From: RGIG6165 sp045538835
GTDB lineage: Bacteria; Bacillota; Clostridia; Oscillospirales; Feifaniaceae
Direction: 5' to 3'
NCBI GenBank assembly: GCA_045538835.1
Contig: JAZQEF010000018.1
Span: forward strand, 124,001-188,000
DNA: 64,000 nucleotides
Shown: piece by piece, positions 1 through 8,367 of the stretch
Layout: each line of letters begins with the position of its first letter
How positions within the stretch are numbered: the first letter of the stretch is position 1
Translations under genes and position numbers: made by a program
Notes under the pieces: generated by a model
The model's input: the letters and a program-made list of their open reading frames with translations, nothing else
What the model was told of the DNA's origin: nothing
The model's database searches: none

Positions 1-632
1 CTTTCACTTCCAAGTCTGTTTTGTATGGTATCGAGTATATAGGCATAGTCATCTTTGGTTTTTATGCTGCCTCTGTCTCTTGCATTGAGATGGCCGAAAT
101 CAATCGTCGGCAAAAGCCAGTCATCAAGTTCGCACAGTGCCATAACTTCTTCAAGATTACCGAGTTGGTTTACTTTACCCATAGTTTCAAGACACATATG
201 AACATCGGAAAGTCCTTCAGCCTTCAATGCGTCTATTGCGTTTCTTACCGTTTCTTTGGCATATTCAAGTGCCGTTTCTCTTGTAAGTTTTCCGCATGAG
301 CCGCTGTGAACTACTATACGGTCACCGCCGAGTTTTTTTACAAGTTCTGCACTTTGTAAAATATATCGGATGCTTCCCTGTCTTTTACTCTCCTCAACAC
401 TTGAAAGAGAGATAAAATACGGCGCGTGTAACGAAATTTTAATATTGTGTTTTACACATTCTTCGGCAACTTTTTTTGCAGTTTCGTCCGATGCGGAAAC
501 ACCTCTTCCACATTGATATTCATAGGCATTAAGTCCCATTTTTTCAAGATACGCCATCATCTGCCATGTGTTCTTATTTCCGTCATCATAAAAACTCTGA
601 CTATTGCCTGCAGGACCGAAATATGCACTCAT
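1..632 (-). CDS. nfo: Endonuclease IV-like AP endonuclease (partial, C-terminus beyond window)
   Basis: An open frame of 210 codons runs off the left edge. It encodes a TIM-barrel AP endonuclease 2 family protein, which would cleave the DNA backbone 5' of abasic sites in base-excision repair. The metal-ligand pattern of the family is visible: His69 in LHAPYF, His109 in VVHSGS, Glu149 in CLETMGK, and Asp178 with His181 in IDFGHLNA. The start ATG overlaps the yqeG stop (ATGA), so the two are probably translationally coupled. The remaining zinc ligands lie outside the window, so activity cannot be fully judged. A sugar isomerase-type barrel is the alternative, but the ligand spacing fits endonuclease IV better. 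Confidence 0.85.
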   Translation of the reverse strand, partial: MSAYFGPAGNSQSFYDDGNKNTWQMMAYLEKMGLNAYEYQCGRGVSASDETAKKVAEECVKHNIKISLHAPYFISLSSVEESKRQGSIRYILQSAELVKKLGGDRIVVHSGSCGKLTRETALEYAKETVRNAIDALKAEGLSDVHMCLETMGKVNQLGNLEEVMALCELDDWLLPTIDFGHLNARDRGSIKTKDDYAYILDTIQNRLGSE

Positions 633-1132
633 TTTATAATACCTCGCTTTTTGAGAGAATGTATTATCGGCACTTCAAGTATCCTTTTAAGTTTTATTGC
701 AAACTGTTCATACTTATCGATAGGTCTGACAAGCATAGACTTTATACCTGCCCTGTTTGCGCCCCATATATCAGTATAAATCTGGTCACCGATACCGACG
801 GTTTCCTCTTTTTTTGCACCCATTATTTCGAGCGCCTCAATATATCCTTTTTGAGTTGGTTTAAGCGCTTCGAATACGGTCGGAAGTCCGATATTTTCAT
901 TAAATTTCTTAACACGGGCACCCTTACCGTTTGAGACTATACAGAGTTTTATTCCCGCATTTTTAAGTTCATCTATCCAGTCATAAAGTTTATCATCGCC
1001 CGTTTCCACTGTATTGGAAATAAGAGTATTATCTATATCAAGAATAATATTCTTTATACCTTCATTTATAAAAAAAGTACTGTCCGTCATATAAACATTA
1101 TCAAAATAATAAGTTGGATTAAATCTTTTCAA
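629..1132 (-). CDS. yqeG: YqeG family HAD-type phosphatase
   Basis: A protein of about 167 aa of the HAD IIIA family, related to B. subtilis YqeG; a role with ribosome-assembly GTPases has been proposed for the family. The catalytic aspartate motif DIDNTL lies near residue 33 and the motif GDQIYTDIWGANRAG near residue 118. I prefer the TTG start at 1132 over the in-frame ATG at 1147. AGAGGTG stands 5 nt before the TTG, whereas the ATG has no Shine-Dalgarno and lies beside the rpsU terminator; homologues also begin with a sequence like LKRF. The gene has no room for its own promoter after that terminator, so expression probably depends on read-through from rpsU. Confidence 0.88.
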   Translation of the reverse strand: MKRFNPTYYFDNVYMTDSTFFINEGIKNIILDIDNTLISNTVETGDDKLYDWIDELKNAGIKLCIVSNGKGARVKKFNENIGLPTVFEALKPTQKGYIEALEIMGAKKEETVGIGDQIYTDIWGANRAGIKSMLVRPIDKYEQFAIKLKRILEVPIIHSLKKRGIIK

Positions 1133-1150
1133 ATGAGCACCTCTCATAAC

Positions 1151-1183
1151 AAAAATAGGTGTGCAACCGCAAGGTCACACACC
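1151..1183 (-). terminator. Intrinsic terminator after rpsU
   Basis: On the minus strand an 11-bp stem (1158-1168 with 1173-1183, two G-U pairs) closes a TTGC loop and is followed by TATTTTTG. It lies between rpsU and yqeG, only about 18 nt before the yqeG start. Confidence 0.8.
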
Positions 1184-1194
1184 CGTTTTGTGAA

Positions 1195-1371
1195 TTACTT
1201 ATACTTACGCTTTCTTGCAGCCTCGGATTTTTTCTTACGTTTAACGCTTGGCTTCTCGTAATGTTCTCTCTTGCGGAGCTCTGAAAGCACGCCGGACTTT
1301 GCACACTGTCTCTTAAAACGACGAAGTGCACTGTCAAGTGATTCATTCTCTTTTACTCTGATTTCTGCCAT
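1195..1371 (-). CDS. rpsU: 30S ribosomal protein S21
   Basis: A 58-codon gene starting MAEIRVKENESLDSALRRFK and ending in a basic tail (KRKKKSEAARKRKYK), as in Firmicutes S21. S21 binds the 30S platform near the anti-Shine-Dalgarno region and aids initiation. The ATG at 1371 is preceded by GGAGGGAGG, a very strong ribosome binding site. A consensus sigma-A promoter lies 59 nt upstream and an intrinsic terminator follows, so the main transcript is probably monocistronic, with yqeG and the endonuclease gene reached by read-through. Confidence 0.97.
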   Translation of the reverse strand: MAEIRVKENESLDSALRRFKRQCAKSGVLSELRKREHYEKPSVKRKKKSEAARKRKYK

Positions 1372-1429
1372 TTAAATTTCCCTCCCTCCGCATTAAGCCA
1401 GGGTAATAATTTATTCTAAATCGAAATAT

Positions 1430-1458
1430 ATTATAATTTATACAAAACAAAATGTCAA
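1430..1458 (-). promoter_or_regulatory. Consensus sigma-A promoter of rpsU
   Basis: TTGACA (1458-1453) and TATAAT (1435-1430) are separated by exactly 17 bp, a perfect housekeeping promoter, beginning 8 nt after the leuS stop codon. No terminator was seen between leuS and this promoter. Confidence 0.9.
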
Positions 1459-1465
1459 TAGATAA

Positions 1466-3868
1466 TTATTTAACAACAATATTTGCCAGTTTATTCTTGA
1501 CATATATTGTTTTTATAATAGTCTTACCTTCAAGGTGTACTGCAAGGTCTGCATTGTTCTTGATCATTTCAATTACCGTATCCTGCTCTGAATCGGCAGG
1601 AATTACAAGTCTGCCCTTTAATTTGCCGTTTATCTGTACTGCTATTTCGGCTTCGCTGTCCACACATTTTGCTTCATCATATGAAGGCCACTGTGCAAGT
1701 GAGCAAAGTCCTTTTTCGCCAAGCATATGCCACAGTTCTTCGCAGAGATGCGGTGCAAAGGGGCAAAGAAGTTTTACAAGTATCTTAAGTTCATCTATTG
1801 TAAGTTTACCTGCATCGTATATCGTATTGATAAGTGTCATCATCGCTGCAATAGCCGTGTTGAACTTCATCTCTTCAATATCACTTGATACTTTCTTTAT
1901 CGTCTTGTGGAAAGCGCTTTCCAGTTCAGGAGTTACACCGTTTCCCGAAGCAATATCATAGAGATCTGCAACACGGTCAAGAAATCTCTTACAACCCTTA
2001 ACACTGCTCTCGCTCCACGGAGCGGCCGAAGTGTAGTCACCCATAAAGAGTATATACGTGCGAAGTACATCTGCACCAAATTCATCGACAACATCGTTGG
2101 GATCCACAACATTGCCCTTTGACTTACTCATCTTTTCGCCGTCAGGTCCGAGAATGAGGCCCTGAGCCGTTCTTTTTGCATAAGGCTCTTTAGTCGGAAC
2201 TTCTCCGATATCATAAAGGAATCTGTGCCAGAAACGCGAGTAGATAAGGTGTCTTGTAACGTGTTCCATACCTCCGTTGTACCAGTCAACGGGCAGCCAG
2301 TAGTTCATCTTTTCTTTGTCCGCAAAAACATTGTCATTTTTAGGATCAATGTATCTGAGGAAGTACCATGATGAACCTGCCCACTGAGGCATGGTATCGG
2401 TTTCTCTCTGCGCATCAGCACCGCACTTGGGACACTTGCACTTTACATATGACTCAATTTTTGCAAGAGGACTCTCACCACCCTCACCGGGCTCAAAATT
2501 TTCAACTTCGGGAAGTTTGAGCGGAAGTTCCTCATAAGGTACACCTACAATTCCGCAATGCGGACAGTGTACTATCGGAATAGGCTCGCCCCAATATCTC
2601 TGACGGTTGAATGCCCAGTCCTTCATCTTGAACTGAACGCCCTTTTCACCGATACCTTTTAAAGTAAGATATTCAAGCATTTTTTCTATAGATGAAGCCT
2701 TGTCCGTCAAGCCGTTAAGGAAATCGGAATTTATCATCTCGCCATCTTCGGTATATGCTTCTTTTGATATGTCTCCGCCCTTGATAACGGGAATTATATC
2801 TATACCAAATTTTGTAGCAAACTCCCAGTCTCGCTGGTCGTGCGCGGGAACAGCCATTATGGCACCTGTACCGTAACCCATCATTACATAGTCTGATATG
2901 TATATCGGTATTTCTTTTCCGCTTACGGGATTTATTGCAGTAAAGCCTTCAAGTCTGACGCCCGTTTTTTCTTTTACAAGCTGAGTTCTCTCAAACTCGG
3001 TCTTCTTACTGCATTCATCACGGTATGCCGTAACAGCGTCCATATTTGCGATTTTAGAATAATATTTATCAATAATTGGATGTTCAGGCGCAATTACCAT
3101 AAAAGTAACACCGAAAAGTGTGTCGGGACGTGTAGTGTAAATACGCAGTTTTTCATCGGTATCTTTTATTCCAAAGTTGACAAAAGCACCTGTGGACTTG
3201 CCTATCCAGTTGACCTGCTGCATTTTGATATTGGGCAGATAATCAACAGTCTCAAGACCTTCGAGCAGCTTGTCGGCATATTCTGTTATACGCAGATACC
3301 ATACATCTTTTGACTTCTGAACTATATCGCTGTGACAGATGTCACACTTGCCGCCCTGTGAGTCCTCATTAGAGAGAACCACCTTACAACTCGGACAATA
3401 GTTTACAAGTGCCTTATCTCTGAAGACAAGACCGTGATCAAGCATCTTTCTGAATATCCACTGTGTCCATTTATAATAGTCTTCCTGTGTGGTGTCTATA
3501 GTTTTTGTCCAGTCAAATGAAAAACCGACACGCTTAAGTTGGGATGTAAAACGCTCTATATTGGTATCCGTGACCTTTCTGGGATGAATACCTGTCTTTA
3601 TTGCATAGTTTTCTGTAGGAAGTCCGTATGCATCAAATCCGAGCGGAAAAAGGACATTAAATCCCTGCATTCTTCTTTTTCTTGATATAACTTCAAGTCC
3701 CGAATATGCCTTTATATGACCCACATGCATTCCCGCACCGCTGGGATACGGAAATTCAACAAGTCCGTAAAACTTTGGCTTATCTGTCTTTTCACTTGCA
3801 ACGAATGTCTGCTCTTTTTCCCAGACATCCTGCCATTTCTTTTCGATTTCTTTAAAATCGTATCTCAT
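1466..3868 (-). CDS. leuS: Leucyl-tRNA synthetase
   Basis: An 800-aa class Ia synthetase that charges tRNA-Leu in the cytosol. The HIGH-type signature is HVGH at residues 48-51, and KMSKS is near residue 577 in GEKMSKSKGN. The CP1 editing domain lies between them, with TTRPDT, and hydrolyses misacylated tRNA. Cysteine pairs (CPHCG, CKCPKCG) suggest zinc-binding insertions. The start ATG overlaps the rsfS stop (ATGA). There is no T-box leader, although many Firmicutes leuS genes have one; here the gene is the last member of the obg/nadD-type cluster and must be regulated with it. Confidence 0.98.
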   Translation of the reverse strand: MRYDFKEIEKKWQDVWEKEQTFVASEKTDKPKFYGLVEFPYPSGAGMHVGHIKAYSGLEVISRKRRMQGFNVLFPLGFDAYGLPTENYAIKTGIHPRKVTDTNIERFTSQLKRVGFSFDWTKTIDTTQEDYYKWTQWIFRKMLDHGLVFRDKALVNYCPSCKVVLSNEDSQGGKCDICHSDIVQKSKDVWYLRITEYADKLLEGLETVDYLPNIKMQQVNWIGKSTGAFVNFGIKDTDEKLRIYTTRPDTLFGVTFMVIAPEHPIIDKYYSKIANMDAVTAYRDECSKKTEFERTQLVKEKTGVRLEGFTAINPVSGKEIPIYISDYVMMGYGTGAIMAVPAHDQRDWEFATKFGIDIIPVIKGGDISKEAYTEDGEMINSDFLNGLTDKASSIEKMLEYLTLKGIGEKGVQFKMKDWAFNRQRYWGEPIPIVHCPHCGIVGVPYEELPLKLPEVENFEPGEGGESPLAKIESYVKCKCPKCGADAQRETDTMPQWAGSSWYFLRYIDPKNDNVFADKEKMNYWLPVDWYNGGMEHVTRHLIYSRFWHRFLYDIGEVPTKEPYAKRTAQGLILGPDGEKMSKSKGNVVDPNDVVDEFGADVLRTYILFMGDYTSAAPWSESSVKGCKRFLDRVADLYDIASGNGVTPELESAFHKTIKKVSSDIEEMKFNTAIAAMMTLINTIYDAGKLTIDELKILVKLLCPFAPHLCEELWHMLGEKGLCSLAQWPSYDEAKCVDSEAEIAVQINGKLKGRLVIPADSEQDTVIEMIKNNADLAVHLEGKTIIKTIYVKNKLANIVVK

Positions 3869-4245
3869 TTACGGTCTTCCCCTTCTGTTTCGATTATTTT
3901 AGAAATATCAACCGTTTCGGCATCACGCCACAAACGCTCGATATTGTAGTATTCTCTTGTGTCACGGAACATAACATGAACAATAACGCTGCCGTAGTCC
4001 ATAAGTATCCATGTTCCGCTTCTCTGACCTTCTATATGATGCGGTTCGGTTCCATTTTCCGAAAGTTTTTCATCTATAGCATCGGCAATAGCATTCACCT
4101 GAGTACTGCTGTTGCCGCTGCAGAGGATAAAACAATCTGTCATTGGTGTTACTGCGCTTACATCAAGAGCAGTAATGTCATAACCTTTTTTAGAATCAAT
4201 TATCTTTACTATTTTTTCAGTTAATTCAAATGCCTGTTTGTCCAC
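3865..4245 (-). CDS. rsfS: Ribosome silencing factor RsfS
   Basis: A 126-aa member of the RsfS/Iojap family, which binds L14 on the 50S subunit and blocks subunit joining when nutrients are short. Family residues include the CFILCSGNSSTQVNAIAD segment and the downstream GSVIVHVMF block. The start is a GTG at 4245 with CGGAGG six bases upstream. It overlaps the end of the LCP gene by 20 bp and the leuS start by 4 bp. Adjacency to leuS and nadD is the usual Firmicutes order. Confidence 0.96.
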   Translation of the reverse strand: MDKQAFELTEKIVKIIDSKKGYDITALDVSAVTPMTDCFILCSGNSSTQVNAIADAIDEKLSENGTEPHHIEGQRSGTWILMDYGSVIVHVMFRDTREYYNIERLWRDAETVDISKIIETEGEDRK

Positions 4246-5560
4246 TTTGTGCCTCCGTATCTGTTATAATTTCTTCTGTCGGCGGAATAACTTCTTCATC
4301 GCCATTAATTTCTGGCTCAGTTATTTCGCCGTTTTCAGTATCAGCAACCTCATCTTCGTTTTCGGTCGGCAGTTGCTCTTCATCCTGCGATATATCAGGA
4401 CTTTCTTCTATCGGAAGTTCTTCCTCCTGCTCATCTTCAACCACATCTGTCTGAGGTACATCTTCGACTGTTTCATCATCTTTTTTATTACTTGAGGAGA
4501 ATCCGCTGGTCTTCTTGGGGGGTGTACTGTCCGCAACCTGCGAAAGACTCTTCCCATCCTCATATATATACCCTTCAGGCGGTTCGACAAGTTCGATCAT
4601 AGCGCACTGACTGGGTTTAACATCTTTTTTATAAGTGTTGAAATACTCGTTTATTACAGTGAGTGTTTCATCTTCGTAAAGTGAATAATATGACACACCG
4701 TTTCTTGAAGCGGATGTTCCGGGCAATGTAAACATTTTTATCTCGGAAAAATCCATATCAAGTGCCGATGTAACTATTTTCAATGCATTATTCTGTTTAA
4801 TGTTGGTTTTAATACCCTCAAAAGCAGTCGTTATAACTTTGGGAATAAGCATCGGATTATCTTTAAGTTTATTTACTGCAGAAGCTAAGAATATCTGCTG
4901 TGCATCTATTCTGGCAATATCCGCAGATGCATAGCCTTTCCTGTATCTGACAAACCCCTCAGCATCTTCGCCCATAAGTGTCTGCCTACCTTTTTTGATG
5001 TGAATACTCAGATTCTGTGCAGGATCTTCGTAGTTCATATCAAACTGAACATCGACTTCAACACCGCCCATAGCGTCAACAACATTTTTGAATGTGTCAA
5101 CATCAAGTATAACGTAATAGTCGATATCTATTCCGAAAGTTTCTTCTGTCTTTGCAACAAATTCATCAGACTTTCCGTATGCATAGGCGGCATTTATTTT
5201 TTTACTGCCCCGGTCGGTTGCAATGTAGGTGTCTCGGGGTATAGACATACAGGCAATCTCATCCTCAACCGTATCATAATGGACAAGCATAATGCTGTCT
5301 GTCCTTGTTCCACCCTTGTCGGTTGAACCTACCAAAATGTTATATGCACCCGGCTTTTTCTTGGTGTTCTGCGCTTCGAGCACAATAGTATTACCAAATT
5401 CATCGACAAGCGCACTGTTTTTCCAGCCAAAAACACTTTCATCCTCATTAAGCAGCGAGCCGAATATAAAATATATCGCAAGATATGCCGCAAGTAATAT
5501 CAACGCTACTATTAATAATGCCTTAAATATTTTTTTTGTTTTCTTTTCTTTCTTTCTCAT
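4226..5560 (-). CDS. LytR-CpsA-Psr family cell-wall glycopolymer transferase
   Basis: A 444-aa protein with a short basic cytoplasmic N-terminus, one membrane helix (residues about 12-34) and an extracellular LCP domain (about 70-310). LCP enzymes attach wall teichoic acid-like or capsular polymers from lipid carriers to peptidoglycan. Conserved pyrophosphate-binding residues are visible: Asp81 and Arg86 in STDKGGTRTDSIML, and Arg109 in SIPRDTYI. The last 100 residues are a low-complexity tail very rich in Glu, Asp and Pro, not part of the LCP fold. The start overlaps the nadD-yqeK stop (ATGA), with GGGAG upstream. Confidence 0.93.
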   Translation of the reverse strand: MRKKEKKTKKIFKALLIVALILLAAYLAIYFIFGSLLNEDESVFGWKNSALVDEFGNTIVLEAQNTKKKPGAYNILVGSTDKGGTRTDSIMLVHYDTVEDEIACMSIPRDTYIATDRGSKKINAAYAYGKSDEFVAKTEETFGIDIDYYVILDVDTFKNVVDAMGGVEVDVQFDMNYEDPAQNLSIHIKKGRQTLMGEDAEGFVRYRKGYASADIARIDAQQIFLASAVNKLKDNPMLIPKVITTAFEGIKTNIKQNNALKIVTSALDMDFSEIKMFTLPGTSASRNGVSYYSLYEDETLTVINEYFNTYKKDVKPSQCAMIELVEPPEGYIYEDGKSLSQVADSTPPKKTSGFSSSNKKDDETVEDVPQTDVVEDEQEEELPIEESPDISQDEEQLPTENEDEVADTENGEITEPEINGDEEVIPPTEEIITDTEAQSGQTGI

Positions 5561-6732
5561 TGAATAAAACTCCCGTCGGCATAATAGTTGTATGCCTCAA
5601 TCGTCTGCCTGTTTACCATTTTCCCTTCAGCTTCAAGAGTTTTAATTGTAAAATCCAAAGCAATATAACATGTTGCATCAAGGTCATCGTATGCGTACTT
5701 TCTTATTTTTTCTACCCCTTCGTAATCCCTTGTCGGCTCAATAAAATCGGCAATAAAGATTATTTTTTCAAGAAGCGACATACCTGCCCTGCCCGTTGTG
5801 TGATATCTTACTGCATTAACTACATCGCAGTCATCGACACCAAACTTCTCCACTGCATACACCGCACCTGTTATCTGGTGCAACAGTTTGTATACTTCCT
5901 TTTCGTTACCGTATACCGCAGGATTATATTTTTCAATTATATCAAGATGTGTTTTTTCATCAAGTTCTTTTGTTGTATCGTGTAAAAGCGCGGCAATCGC
6001 GGCCTTGTTTACATCTGCATTATATCTCTCAGCAAGTTTTACAGCCTCTTCTTTCGTGCCGTAAATGTGCTTTTTTCTCGATTCAGAGATATTGTTTTCG
6101 ATATAATCTTCAAGTTTTTTAATCACAGCCGTATAAGGATTATTATACAACCCACGCTCAACAATATACTTTGACACAGAGTTCTGGAGTTTTGAACTCA
6201 TATCTTCAAAGTCCGCGCGTATCTCACTTGACGCCGCTTCATAAACGACATTTTTGACAAATGCGGTTTTTGCATTGTACTTAAGTTTTAAGTCTATCGC
6301 CTTTTCAAGAACTTCATTGCCTTTGCTTCTGTCTCGTAAAAATACAGTAAGCGTTGCCAGAGCGGAAATCACCTCCGGCTCATTCCATGTATCAAACGAG
6401 AGAAACATATCATCTCCCATCAAAAACATCAGTTCATCACCGGGATACTGCCCTTTAAGTATTTTAAGTGTATCCGAGGTATAACTCACACCGCCTCTTC
6501 GAAGTTCCATGTCAGAAACTTCAGCATTTTCTATATCTTCAAATGCAAGACGGCACATTGCAAGTCTGTCCTGTGCTGGTGTGACTGTATCTGTTTTTTT
6601 ATGAGGTGATATCAATGACGGAATTATTATCAGCTTATCAAGCGATAATTTCGCCACAGCCTGTTTTGCAAGCAGATGATGTCCCTTATGCGGCGGATTG
6701 AATGCGCCGCCGTACACGCCGATTTTTGCCAT
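5557..6732 (-). CDS. nadD-yqeK: Fused nicotinate-nucleotide adenylyltransferase and YqeK HD-domain hydrolase
   Basis: A 391-aa two-domain protein. Residues 1-195 are NadD, which makes deamido-NAD from nicotinate mononucleotide and ATP: GGAFNPPHKGHH at 8-19 is the nucleotidyltransferase HxGH-type motif and SSEIR at 168-172 the C-terminal ATP motif. Residues 200-391 are YqeK, an HD-domain phosphohydrolase that in characterised members splits diadenosine tetraphosphate into two ADP. Candidate metal ligands are His222, His251-Asp252, His311 and Asp329. In B. subtilis the two are separate adjacent genes; here there is one continuous frame with no stop between them. The start follows the yhbY stop directly (TAAATG). 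Confidence 0.95.
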   Translation of the reverse strand: MAKIGVYGGAFNPPHKGHHLLAKQAVAKLSLDKLIIIPSLISPHKKTDTVTPAQDRLAMCRLAFEDIENAEVSDMELRRGGVSYTSDTLKILKGQYPGDELMFLMGDDMFLSFDTWNEPEVISALATLTVFLRDRSKGNEVLEKAIDLKLKYNAKTAFVKNVVYEAASSEIRADFEDMSSKLQNSVSKYIVERGLYNNPYTAVIKKLEDYIENNISESRKKHIYGTKEEAVKLAERYNADVNKAAIAALLHDTTKELDEKTHLDIIEKYNPAVYGNEKEVYKLLHQITGAVYAVEKFGVDDCDVVNAVRYHTTGRAGMSLLEKIIFIADFIEPTRDYEGVEKIRKYAYDDLDATCYIALDFTIKTLEAEGKMVNRQTIEAYNYYADGSFIQ

Positions 6733-7020
6733 TTACAGTTCTATCCTTTTATTTGTTTTTGACGGTCTGTACAGGATCACCTTTGATCCTACGGCACCGA
6801 CAATATCACAATTACAATGCTCGGCAATATCTACCGCAGCCTCTTTTGCTGATATCATTGAAGTTTCAAGAACACGTATCTTAATGAGTTCTCTCGCCTC
6901 AAGTGCTTCATCTATCTGTACATAAACATTTTCTGTCAGACCTGCTTTTCCAACCTGAAAAAGCGTATCATAATTATTTGCCATACTGCGAAGTTTGGCA
7001 CGCTGTTTACTGTTTAACAT
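6733..7020 (-). CDS. yhbY: YhbY family RNA-binding protein
   Basis: A 95-aa CRM-domain protein. The family associates with pre-50S ribosomal particles. The fold is recognisable from LNSKQRAKLRSMAN at the start, the GxxG loop QVGKAGL (residues 22-28) and the IKIRVLE strand. It sits between the rph-rdgB fusion (3-nt gap) and nadD-yqeK, in the usual Firmicutes neighbourhood of obg and nadD. Confidence 0.93.
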   Translation of the reverse strand: MLNSKQRAKLRSMANNYDTLFQVGKAGLTENVYVQIDEALEARELIKIRVLETSMISAKEAAVDIAEHCNCDIVGAVGSKVILYRPSKTNKRIEL

Positions 7021-7023
7021 ATT

Positions 7024-8358
7024 TTAGTCCTTTACATATTTCTTTATCAATTTTAAGAATTTTTCCATTGCCTTTGCTCTGTGGCTGACTCTGTTCTTCG
7101 CCTCTTCATCGGCTTCACCGAATGTGACACCGAGATCGGGGCTGAAAAATACAGGATCATATCCAAAACCGTTGTTGCCCTGAGGTGAACGTGTTATCTC
7201 ACCGTCGCATCTGCCGCTTACAGTAAACCTTCTTCCGTCGGGCGCACAGAAAGATATTGCAGAAGCAAAATGCGCCTTTCTGTCCGATGCATCTATCATA
7301 TTTTTCAAGAGATAGACCACTCTGTCAGCATCTGTTGCATCGTCACCGCAATATCTTGCAGAGAATATGCCCGGTGCACCGTCAAGCGCATCAACACAGA
7401 GACCCGAATCATCTGCAACTGTCGCCATTCCGCTCGCTTTCATATAGCCTTCTGCTTTTATCATTGAATTTTCTTCAAATGTCGTTCCTGTTTCTTCAAT
7501 CTCAATATCAATTCCGATATCTTTAGGTGATACCACCTCGATATTGAGCGGTGCAAGCAGATCACGAAGTTCTCTTATCTTGCCTTTATTGCCTGAAGCA
7601 ATAAGTATTTTTGTTATTTTTTCAAAGTGCGGCAATTCTTCGATATTACCTATGACCTCTCTTTGAGCGGCTATAAGTTCATCATTACCTTTCTTTGCAA
7701 GTTCAAGCAAAGTGTTAAGTTCATCTGCAGTATATGTCCTGCCCTCGCCTGTTCCCTGAATCTCAGCAAATCCGCCGTTTGAATCCATTATCACATTCAT
7801 ATCGACGTCTGCGCTGCTGTCCTCTGTATAACATAAATCAAGCATAGGCTCATCATCGACTATACCCACACTGATTGCCGCAAGATATCTCTTTATCGGG
7901 AAGTATTTTATCTTCTTTTCGTCGTAGAGTTTCTTCATTGCAAGAGCCATTGCTATAAAACCGCCGGTAATAGACGCCGTTCTTGTGCCGCCGTCAGCCT
8001 GAAGAACATCGCAGTCAACGGTTATGCAACGCTCACCGAGCGCCTCCATATCAACAACGCTGCGGAGACTTCTGCCGATAAGGCGCTGTATTTCAACGCT
8101 TCTTGCCGCCTGCTTGAGTTTTGAGATATCTCTCTTGTTTCTCTGTGCAGTTGCCGAAGGAAGCATCGAATACTCCGCCGTTACCCATCCGCAGTTCTTG
8201 CCTTTAAGAAAAGGCGGTACACTCTCATCGATACTTGCAGTACACAGCACTTTAGTGTCGCCCGTTTCGATGAGTACGCTTCCTGCTGCATACTTAGTAT
8301 AACCTGCTGTTATTTTGAGCGGTCTTTTTTCGTCATTTTTTCTGTTATCTGTTCTCAT
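7024..8358 (-). CDS. rph-rdgB: Fused ribonuclease PH and RdgB/HAM1 XTP/dITP diphosphatase
   Basis: A 444-aa bifunctional protein. Residues 1 to about 242 are RNase PH, a phosphorolytic 3' exonuclease that trims tRNA 3' ends, with the conserved block SMLPSATAQR, GGTRTASITGG and the acidic DSSADVDMN site. Residues about 250-444 are a HAM1/RdgB pyrophosphatase that removes dITP and XTP from the nucleotide pool, shown by ASGNKGKIRELRDLL, DDSGLCVDALDGAPGIFSAR and FGYDPVF. The junction lies near 7620, with a single reading frame. Fused and adjacent separate forms both occur in Firmicutes. It starts at an ATG 9 nt after ftsY. Confidence 0.95.
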   Translation of the reverse strand: MRTDNRKNDEKRPLKITAGYTKYAAGSVLIETGDTKVLCTASIDESVPPFLKGKNCGWVTAEYSMLPSATAQRNKRDISKLKQAARSVEIQRLIGRSLRSVVDMEALGERCITVDCDVLQADGGTRTASITGGFIAMALAMKKLYDEKKIKYFPIKRYLAAISVGIVDDEPMLDLCYTEDSSADVDMNVIMDSNGGFAEIQGTGEGRTYTADELNTLLELAKKGNDELIAAQREVIGNIEELPHFEKITKILIASGNKGKIRELRDLLAPLNIEVVSPKDIGIDIEIEETGTTFEENSMIKAEGYMKASGMATVADDSGLCVDALDGAPGIFSARYCGDDATDADRVVYLLKNMIDASDRKAHFASAISFCAPDGRRFTVSGRCDGEITRSPQGNNGFGYDPVFFSPDLGVTFGEADEEAKNRVSHRAKAMEKFLKLIKKYVKD

Positions 8359-8367
8359 TATTTTTTC

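Noticed and set aside
1119..1346. 75-codon minus-strand frame overlapping rpsU
   Set aside because: It is in a different frame from the conserved S21 protein and spans the rpsU terminator.
4230..4495. Plus-strand Ser-rich and Phe-rich frames opposite the LCP tail
   Set aside because: They are antisense shadows of a low-complexity acidic region and have no ribosome binding site.
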